Shown: piece after piece, positions 55,501 through 64,000 of the stretch
Position numbering within the stretch: the stretch's first letter is position 1
Layout of the letters: each line of letters opens with the position of its first letter
DNA from: Nigrospora sphaerica
Taxonomy: Eukaryota > Ascomycota > Sordariomycetes > Amphisphaeriales > Apiosporaceae
Direction: 5' to 3'
Length of the DNA: 64,000 nucleotides
NCBI GenBank assembly: GCA_018287875.1
Contig: JAGVVL010000001.1
Span: 5,518,001-5,582,000 of the forward strand
The notes under the pieces: model-generated
Database searches by the model: none
Told to the model about the DNA's origin: nothing
The model's input: the letters and a program-made list of their open reading frames with translations, nothing else
Program-made: the position numbers and the translations under genes

Positions 55501-58500
55501 AGGTGCCCTTTCGGTTTCATAGGGTACCAGATCGCACATGTCCTGGAGTAGAGATCGAAAGTGCCCCGGACTCGACTTTGCGATGATGAAGAGTATGTCG
55601 CAAAGCATACTGCGGGAGTTCGAGTTCAAGAGGACCTGCGGCATAATCGCACACTCTGAATCTTCCAAGGGAAACAGATGCTTACGAAACAAATCTTCGC
55701 CGAAGCCCTCGGGAAATGGCAGTGTTTCCTTAGGCGATATCGTGTTGACTCCATAATGAAGCATCGAGATAAGACCATGAGAAGTCACGTCGACAAGTTC
55801 GGGACGCGAGATGTCCTCCGCCGTCGTATGGGTCAAGAGCAACGTGCCGCAGTGCGCCAGACAAGCACGGAGGTCGAGAACGGGCGACTCCACTTCGGCA
55901 AGCTTCTTCATCAGGACAAACGCCAGACTGAAAACTTCCTCGCACTTGGCTGGCTCGTCCAGTGCGCGAGGGAAAAGCCCAAAAACGATGGGCCAGAAGA
56001 ACTCGGCAAAGTCAATCGAGGGCACGCCTGGGGCACCATGGCTGTAGATGCACTTGCTGCTGATCAGTTTGTACACCGCCTTCCTCACAAAAGGCCGCTC
56101 GTCGGCCAGCAGGAGATCTTGGACGATACTGATCACGCCGTCCTTATGTCGGAAGTCGTCCCAAAAGGCGCGACTCCGGGCACAGCACTCCAGTAAAGCC
56201 TCCAGAACTCGGTTGATGAGCTCAACGTTGTACTGGGGCGAAAGCGTGGTAGTGGCCGAGGAAAGGATGGCCAACAGGCGGTTTTGTAGGGCCGAGTTTA
56301 GGTATTCCTCAATCGACGGCATATTGACCGATTCTACCACAACGTTAGAATTGGGACAGCCGTAATCGGCTACACCGGGGGGAGGCCTACCCTTGAGTAG
56401 CTGAAGGAAACTTTCCACCAGTTGCAGACTGAGGGATACCTTGAGTGCTTCGCTCGGGCACCGTACGACGATCTCGGGGTCACAAATGGCTCCCACCAGC
56501 AGAGACATTGCTTTCAGAAGGGCGTCATGCTGTTCAAGGGCAGTCCTCTGCTGAGTATCAGTGTCTTGCGAACTTACTTGGAGCACCTGCGTCTTCAAAC
56601 GTCGGGTACTCAGGTACTCTCGCAGAGCGTGTATGGCATAAAGGCACTTGAAAGGCTGGCCCAAGGGGAAGATATCTCGGTAGGACGTCGAGGTATTCTC
56701 GAATGCCTGCAGAGTAGATTCGTCGGCAGGAAGTTTGACGACGAACGTGTAGATCTGCCGAGTGAGGTCAGTATGGCTGCGTTTCGCTCTGTTGCGAGAC
56801 AAATGCATACTTCTCTGGCCAACTTCTCGTCCATGCTGAGGTACTCCCAGAGGTCTTTGAAATGACTCAAAATCTCAATCTCCAAAGGCGATGCGCCAGG
56901 CTTGATTCTCACTGGCGAAGTAACGACATCCGTCTCTCTCTTTACCAATATCAAGCCGTCGTGTATATCAAGATCTTCAAGAGACGTACAAATTTGGTCC
57001 TCCGTAGGTGCAAGGGGAGCACCCCGGTAGAAGATGCGGTAATTATCAAATCCAGTCGCCTCCCTTAGACTTGCCAGCAAAGAGGCTGCAGTGTTGTGGA
57101 TGCCGATATCGAGCGGCTTCACCTCAGATTGCTCGTCACCGTCAAAAGATTGATACTTCAGCTGTGCCGAGTCGCCTTCCACGGCTCCCGGTGACTGGAG
57201 CATTAGGGACCGGAGATCGGGAGCGGCGAAATGTGACTTGGTCTGCAAGGTTCTAAGGAAAGTACGGAGCACCGCGAGCGATCTGGTGAACTTCAGTTCC
57301 TCGCCCTTTTGCTGCTCCTCAGTGGGCACGATGACCATGGGGTCATCGTCTCCGTCGGGGGTCTGCTCGGTAAAATCACGCAGCCTGCGTGCTGCGGCGG
57401 CCATTTGCTCCAGGCAGCGGTTGAGCAGACCAGAGTGCACCTTGCGGGCGCGATGCAAGGGAAAGGACAGCAACAACTTGCTGGCGACGTACACATCGTT
57501 GACCAACATGTGGATCGCATCCTTTTCGATGCTTTTTGGAGGCGCGGCTAGGATCATCTGCCAAAGGAGCTCGATGGCGTCCGTCTCGAGGCGACCTTCT
57601 TCATCAAAGATGGTGCTGTTCGGGTCGTCCACAAGGGGAAGCAGGGCGTCGCGAACAAACTCGAGCGTGCCTTCACAGTAACAGGAAGGCGGCAACGCAG
57701 GCAGGTACTGGTGCAGACAAGCCACCAGGAACGGATTTTGGGTGTGCAAGGGACGCTTCTGGGCCGCGTTGAGGAACTGCCAGGCCGATTTTCTATCTTC
57801 ATGACATGCGGCGACATCGCCGACAAGGCAATCCCAGAGACGTCTGCCATCCTCGGGGCTGATGACCGAACCGTGCTGTCCAATAATGGTGAAAATGACC
57901 TCTCGACGCGCCGCACTGACTGGATTCGACAAAACAGGGAACGGGCCCAGCTGGCGCGCATATGCGATGGTGGCCTCGAGATCTTCAACGAGGAGGTGGG
58001 TCAAGTTATGCTCCTCGATGAGCGTGACCAACTCTCTGCCTGCAGAAGCTCGTATGACCGCCCATAGAGCGGTAATGCTTCCTGTGGTTGTCGGCTTCTT
58101 CTCGGCAATGTCTCGAAGACAGTTCATGATGATTTCCTGGCGCATCTCCACAGTGGCGGCGTACTGGGCCAGCTCCTTAAACTTGGGGACAGCAAAATTC
58201 TGGATCTCGGCGGATGCTGGCGAGCCTTGAGCATCGAAGACCGAGGATTCCTGAACAAGTCGGAGCACGAACTTGATGGGCGTCATCGAGGTCAAAAGCG
58301 GGCTCGGATGCATACCCAGCTTGTTGATCTGCGTTTTGATCATTGTCTCGCAGAGGTCCCTCATGAAGGGCGTCAATGCATCGAGGGGCAGCCGTTCTAG
58401 GTGCTCCCACATGCAGCCGAGTTGCTCAGGGACCATGAGGTGTGTGATCTTAGCTATCATGCGAACAAGAGCGTCGGCTACTCTGGGGTCCTGTGTAGAT

Positions 58501-60484
58501 GTGACTGTCTGCCAGAATAGGTCGGCCTGGGCGGTCGTGAAGGTCCTCGTAACCACCAAGAACCCGATGATGTTTGAGCTCTCCTGTGTGATTTCAGGAT
58601 GACAGGTGGGGCCAAAAATGTAGTCAACGAGCCCGATGCTGGCGAGGAATTCGGAGAAGTAGCGCAGGTATTGCTGTCCAGGCCCATCGTCGTCCCCAGA
58701 GTCGTTGTATCTTTTCCACATATTGACCAGCTCCGTGCTCATTGAGGAGACAGCAGCAACCCTGAGTTGCATTTGCCGAGACCTAATGAGCTTTCCGAGC
58801 ACGGCAAACCGCCATTCGTTGGCAATGGTCTCGGCAGTGTATGCCTGCGGGACGTCTGGGTGGTCGGCACGGTGCTTATCAACCAGACCCACCGCCTCCT
58901 TACTGCTGTTGAGCAGACTGGAAGTCAACATGCTGCTCATGTTGGGAATCAGACGGTTGACGCAGTCGGCAGAGAATTGGCTCAAGAACTTGTCCATTAC
59001 TACGTCCACTGCGCCCGAGGCCATTTCGAAGAGTCTGTGGCCCAGGGACAAGTTCTTCCTGTACCGAAGGGCCTGTTGCGAGGATGCCGAGGCATATGGT
59101 AATTTCTGAGTAGTCTCCAGCATGATGCTGTCCGCGAGCACAAAAAGCTGGGTGATTGCATCCATGGTTTTCCGGGGGCATCGCTCCAACAGAGCCAGGA
59201 GAAGCTCGGTCATGTATACCAGCTGGGTCATCGCGCCATTCGGGCCGCCGCGGAAGAGCTCAAATAGCTTGCCAATGTCCGAGAGTCCATCCATACTGTA
59301 GCTGTATACCGATGCGTCCTCGGAGCGGGCAAAGTAGCCGAGGCACGCCACAAAACATGGCGATGTCAGCTCCAACTGGTCAGCGTTCGTATCGACAACC
59401 GCCGCCTGCAAGATGGAGCAATCGAGCGAGGCAAAGTACCCGGCCAGCCTTGCAAGCTGGGCGAAGAAGTGTGAAGCGAAGTCCCTGGCCTCTTTGCCTT
59501 TGAGAAAGGGATTTCTGAAGAGAACAGATGAGCGCGGCAAATGGTTTCTGGGGCGCGGATTGAAACTTACACCCTACTGCGGGTCGTGTAGAACAGATCG
59601 GGCACATTCTGCCAGAAGGCCCTGTTTTCCATGTAGGATTCGACGACAACAGGATTCGGGCACCTCTTGGCGCAGAGCAAGAATTTGTCGAACCAGTCTC
59701 TCAGCGCCACTAACACCTCGTCGATTTGCGTGGACGCTGTGCTGGTTAGCGAGCGTGTACTGCTGCCAGAGCGGCTTTCTGACACCTTACGCTGGGAGAG
59801 GAACTGGACGAGGCGAACGATGGTGTCGTAGTATGACTCGTCCGAAGCATGATACGGAAACTCGAATAAAAGCGCCTCGATGTCCATGCTGTTCGTGTCC
59901 CCGACAAGCGCGACCGGAGATGGAGGATCGATGATGTCGAGCACTTCGTCGTCGTCGTCTTCTTCATCTTCATCGTCGTCAAGAGCGATGACAGGAACCC
60001 TCGAGATACACTCGGCGGGCTCCCCTTCCGGACCCTCGTCGGCGCAGTTCTCCACTCTCGGCGCGGAGGGGTTAGCTACCTCGGAGTCCTCGACACTGGC
60101 TTTTACGCTCTCTTTCCGAGAGCGCGAAGCCGAAGGGGAAATCGGGGACGGGGGGGTAGCATCCCGGCGGTCCGCAGGGCGCAGGTTTATAGTAACTCTA
60201 CTAGAGTGAGGCTCGGGAAGGGTCTGCGACTGTGACGGGGGTGTGCTCGGGATGGGTGGCTCGGGTGTGTCGACAGTCATGGCGGCGGCGGGATCCGAGC
60301 TGTCCCGCGGTTGGGACGCTAGGGTCTCGACGGATAGGCTGCGCGAGGCGGTCCGGGAGGTCCGCCGTCGTTTACGGGCAGAGACCTGGCTGTCGTCGTC
60401 GTCGAAAGGATTGGGGCGGGTCGAGCAGGGCTCAGAGGAGACGGCTCGTTCTCGCGGGAGGGAGGGTCTCGAATCTGGTTCCAT
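52578..60484 (-). CDS. Giant USP-family ubiquitin carboxyl-terminal hydrolase
   Basis: Minus-strand exons 59571-60484, 56811-59514, 52785-56754 and 52578-52681. Phases close exactly, giving 2,563 aa. Cysteine protease that removes ubiquitin from proteins; it resembles the USP9X/USP24/USP34 (fat-facets) group. The N-terminus (about residues 1-190) is acidic/basic and disordered (RKRRRTSRTASRS could be a nuclear signal). A long helical, armadillo-like part follows to about 1100. A ubiquitin-like stretch lies near 1105-1165 (REATGFDNYRIFYRGAPL). The catalytic domain spans about 1649-1990, with Cys box GLRNLSNTCYLNSLFTQLF (Cys about 1657) and His box NAESGHYYSFIRER (His about 1907). Zn-finger cysteines CEMCDRHV lie between. 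The C-terminal 570 residues match the extension (DUF3517-like) of fungal members. The last exon, 104 bases, ends SSATLDDMN. It is divergent from POP3. Confidence 0.93.
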
Positions 60485-63189
60485 CTGGCTGGCGCAAACG
60501 CAACAGGAAGGCTAGTTGTAGCTCCGGGCACGTTCTTCCTAACTTGCGGCGTTCGCGCGAGAAGGCTCGGCGGCTTGCAGGCTTCTTCAGTATCAGCATG
60601 TGGATAGGAAATGCGCGCGTGGGGGTTGTGTGATGTGTGTACGTAGAAGCGTGCGGAAGGGGGGTAGGAGCTTTGGTGGGCAGCCAAGGAGCCGGATATC
60701 TTGATGCGCGAGCCCGGCAACAACAGGCAACGGGAGCGAGTTAGTTGTAGTTGCCTGACGCGGGGCAGGAGGGGAGATATGAAGTGGTGCCGGGAAGGCT
60801 GCGTAGAAAAACAACAACTGTTGCTGCTTCTGCTGCTAGCAGGTGGTAGCTGGGCAGGGCGAGTGCCACATGGAAGGAAGGTACATGTAAGACGGATTGG
60901 GGAGTGGCAGCTCTGGTGGCGATCTGGATCCGGACAAGCACCGGGTCGCGTAGTAGTGGTGTCGTAGAGCTCTCTACTTTTTTGGTGGTGACAGCAGTGA
61001 CGGAAGGAGCGGGGCAGGCAAAGGTATTGGGGGAGGGGCGCGTTTAGGACAAGGCAACCTTGAACGTCCCGAAATGGATGCTAGGCAGCCCGTCCACTAG
61101 GAGCTTGCCGGGTGCCTAGCCCCAGCTTTGTGGCCGTCCAGTAGTCTGTTTCTTGGGATACCTTTGTTGCAGGCTTACGGATCTGATGGATGGATGTACC
61201 GCCAAGGTAGGACCGTATTGTGCCCTCTTTTGATAGGCACCGTGAAGCATGGCATTCCTCAACTTTTCCACACTATTGAACGAGCCGGTGGTGAATCACA
61301 TTGCCCAGTTGAAGTTACGGGAGAGATAACCAAACAGGCCCAAAGTACTAGTGGGTAAGCATTCCTTACCTAAGTACACACTGCGTAATGGGATGAGACT
61401 GGAACTGGTGGTACAATGCGAATCCTCGGATAACCCTCTCAAGACTAAGACAACTCGCGCTGCCATGGATGCGCCCGGTCAGTTCGCCTGGCCAGTTACT
61501 TTAACCCCGATCCAGCTATTTTGACGGCTTACAGCTTCTGTTGAGGAACGACCCCCTCGCACCCGCGGCACTGTCCGACTTCTAGCGTATGCTTATGGTA
61601 GCCCGGTCATAGATGGGCTCGTCAAATCGCTCGATGTTGCTGCTTCTCTCATAGTAGACGAAGGCTGTGGTCGCATGCTCGCACGCATGCTGGGCTGCTT
61701 GGCGGGGTAGGGATCCATGCAAGCGGGATAGATGGATCTTTCACGATGTGTGGTGATCCCGGACGCCTTAGCCGGTGCTTGGTACCTGAGTGAATGGAAT
61801 GCTAACAAAAAGTGTCATGGAATGCTGGCAACCTCTGAAAGTGAGCCAACCGAACATGAAGAACGGAAAATTACAGTGAACAACCACTACGGCATCTATG
61901 GGATGGACTAACGGCATCATAAATACCTTGGATGTAAGTGCCCAATCAGATGCTTAGGTTCCCGACTGCGACGATGTAGGGTCAGCACATGACAAGGCTA
62001 TGAAATCTGTCAGAAGACCAACAGTGGGAAGGCCTAGTTGCACAGATAGAAGAAACTCATTTTTGGAGCTCCCATGATACAAGCCTAAGCACTATGGCAT
62101 AGCGTGTATCTGGATAATGGGATAATTCCTTGCCTTCCACTTAGATATGTACTACGTCGGCTCTTAGCCTCTTTACGGAGGAGGGGAAGGAGGAGGAGGG
62201 GGCATTTACCCCTTCTGCCTCGAATGGATGCGATATCCGGAGGCTTTAACGGCCGGCGAAGCAAGGCATGTTTAGGTAGCCGGGGCCAGACACGTCAGAT
62301 CACACATGTTGGCTGGGATACTGGAGGATCGACCACCGGACCCATCCATCTGGTGGACAATTCCACTTATAATGAAGTGATTGGATTCGTGACCAGTACC
62401 GGCCTGTACCCTCTTTCGTGCAGCTTCAGGGACTAACAAATGAGCGGGCGCCTCCAAGCCACGCTAAGAGCTTTTCACACGCTTCTGAATGGATATCTCT
62501 GCACACCCAGCCAAGCTGGCAGCAAACCATCTCCGTGTGGCCGTACAAGCTCTGAATGAAGGCCCCCCATGCTGTGTAGAAAGCAGCCACACGATGAACG
62601 TACTACCTGAAGGCCCAGATAGCCGCTAGGTACTTGGTATTCTGTAAAGATAGCTTTCTCGCACCCCTAAGCAGGTACATACTTAACTAGAAATTGCCCC
62701 CTTGCTAGGGGAGCAGCGAGGTACTTCACATTCGTACCCCAAGAGGGAGATGGAGCCCCTTCTTTGAGCCTCATTCTCCCGTCGGTATTTGCAAAGGGAC
62801 GGCAGCCACGAGCGGCCCTCTCGCTAGCGTCATCTAGCCTCCAGCACGGACCGCCTGAGCAAGGTTGTAGCTTGAAATTCGCCAACTCATCAGGAGAGAG
62901 GGGAGACGAAAGCAACTCAGAAGAATACAGAACAAGAGCTTCTCCCCCTCCCCCAGTCAAGGTAATACCGGAGGCAGGGACCTAGGTAACACGGAACAGT
63001 CACCTCTTGTCAAGCTTTCCTCTTTCAGACGCTCGCCTTGACCAAAAAGCCTTTTGTCCTCTCGGGTAGCTCAGATCATCCCTTGGTTTTCCCCCTTCTC
63101 ATTGGCCGGCGTTTTTCGGCCACGCCACCGCCGCCTCCCGCGTCAACTAGGAGCTTTCTTTCCACCCGGCCTTTCCACGGCGGAAAAAA
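60485..63189. other. Divergent intergenic region (deubiquitinase / POP3)
   Basis: No gene supported over 2.7 kb. The left part is promoter/leader of the deubiquitinase gene, the right part the POP3 promoter. The middle (about 61300-62700) is less GC-rich than the rest of the window, with no transposon or tRNA motif recognised by eye. Confidence 0.45.
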
Positions 63190-64000
63190 ATGGAAAAGAA
63201 GAAACTCGCCTTTCAACTTGACACGCCGTACTCGGCGGTTGAGTGGTATGTCTTCCGTTGCCCGTGGCGGACGCCCGGGACTCTGACGTTCCGACGCAGG
63301 CCAGCCATTTCCGCCGACGACCAAGACGCAATTCTGGATATCCTATGCAGGTAGGGCAACCCGACCACTGCAGCGAGATTGGCCGCGCTTAGCTGCCGTC
63401 ATCTCCCGCCAAGCCCAATCTCGCCTGCAGTATCTCCGTCTCGCCCGTGGCCCCGAGCATGCACTGACCCGACCTCGTAGCCTCCTGTCCCCGCTCGGAC
63501 ACTACCGGAGACAGCATGCAGTCGTATCCAAGGGCAAGAGGGAGCGGAAGCGCAAACGCAAGGAGCCGGAACCGCCCGGGCATATGCCTGTAGCGCCCCC
63601 GGCCCCGGATATCTTGCGCTATATTGATGTCGGCTTCGCCACCGTTTCTCGCCGCTTGCAGGAGACAACGGCACGCAAGGAGCCACTCGCCCCCGGGCCA
63701 TCCGGGACCAAGATGTCCGAGGCTCAGGTCGTCGAAAGGCTACCCTGCATGCGCCGCTACGCTGTGGTGTTTGTGGCCCGGTCTGGTCAGCCGAGCGCGC
63801 TCAACAGCCATTTCCCGCAAATGGTGGGGGCTGCTTCTGAGGCTTCTCCCTCCCTTCCGCCCATCAGGCTTGTTGGGTTCTCCAAGTCGTGCGAGGGTCG
63901 CTTGTCTGAGGCCGTGGGCATCCCTCGCGTTTCATGCATTGGTCTTGCGGAAAATGCACCCAACTCGGGGGCCCTTGTTGACTTTGTTCGAGGGCGTGTA
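63190..64000 (+). CDS. POP3: RNase P / RNase MRP subunit POP3 (3' end beyond window)
   Basis: Exons 63190-63245, 63300-63350 and 63481 to the window edge. Both introns are GT-AG and in phase, giving 209 residues so far. Pop3 is a protein subunit shared by nuclear RNase P (tRNA 5' processing) and RNase MRP (rRNA processing). It belongs to the L7Ae/Rpp38-related group. Evidence: the start MEKKKLAFQLDTPYSAVEW, which continues across the first intron into PAISADDQDAILDILC, then LLSPLGHYRRQHAV, a very basic stretch KGKRERKRKRKEPEPPGH, and the conserved core PDILRYIDVGFATVSRRLQE. This is followed by CMRRYAVVFVARSGQPSALN and PIRLVGFSKSCEGRLSEAVG leading to GIPRVSCIGL. The order is that of fungal Pop3 proteins. 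The gene is truncated only by the window. Confidence 0.88.

Noticed and set aside
61100..62700. Lower-GC interval considered as a RIP-mutated transposon relic
   Set aside because: No terminal repeats, transposase or reverse-transcriptase motif could be read in any frame. The AT shift alone is not enough.
1..64000. tRNA, 5S rRNA and telomere repeats
   Set aside because: Looked for T-arm GGTTC-type boxes with matching cloverleaf, the fungal 5S start and TTAGGG arrays by eye. None was found. A covariance-model scan was not possible.

Overview
This is a gene-bearing stretch of a filamentous ascomycete nuclear genome, most probably a Sordariomycete (class is inferred). The evidence is GC-rich coding sequence, short GT-AG introns of about 45-165 bases, and a gene set with fungal-only families: STB3, a CorA-like two-helix protein, LysM proteins, DUF7582, AVO1/SIN1 and POP3. 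No bacterial operons, CRISPR array, rRNA, tRNA, telomere repeat or intact transposon was seen.

Layout. Left part (0.5-8.1 kb): a TMEM205-like membrane protein, a small unrecognised gene, a DUF1295 membrane reductase-like gene and DNA topoisomerase III. A 6.6 kb gap with no assignable gene follows, rich in low-complexity DNA. Next come the Sin3-binding protein STB3 (14.8 kb), a CorA-like transporter-type gene (18.5-20.6 kb) and the PKA catalytic subunit (22.9-24.7 kb), each with long flanks. A compact conserved block (28.2-35.1 kb) holds an L-type lectin cargo receptor, TIM13, an NSRP1-like splicing factor, an NFKBIL1-like protein and a Q-rich glycine-zipper protein. From 35.8 to 38.5 kb lie three broken genes side by side: a LysM protein, a divergent class V chitinase C-terminus, and a Sordariomycete-type hypothetical. 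After them come an HSDL2-like SDR, a small GPI-type cell-wall protein, the TORC2 subunit SIN1/AVO1, a PRCC-like protein, a DUF7582 protein, a giant USP-family deubiquitinase (2,563 aa model) and, running off the right end, the RNase P/MRP subunit POP3.

The genes are mostly unrelated housekeeping and signalling loci. PKA-C, SIN1/TORC2 and STB3 all belong to nutrient and growth control in yeasts, but nothing here shows that they act as a cluster. Exon boundaries were set by hand from GT/AG signals plus reading-frame continuity. Where phases close exactly I say so; the middle of the CorA-like gene is not resolved. The most unusual region is the decayed divergent LysM/chitinase pair with its neighbouring third pseudogene. 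No clearly new biological system was found.
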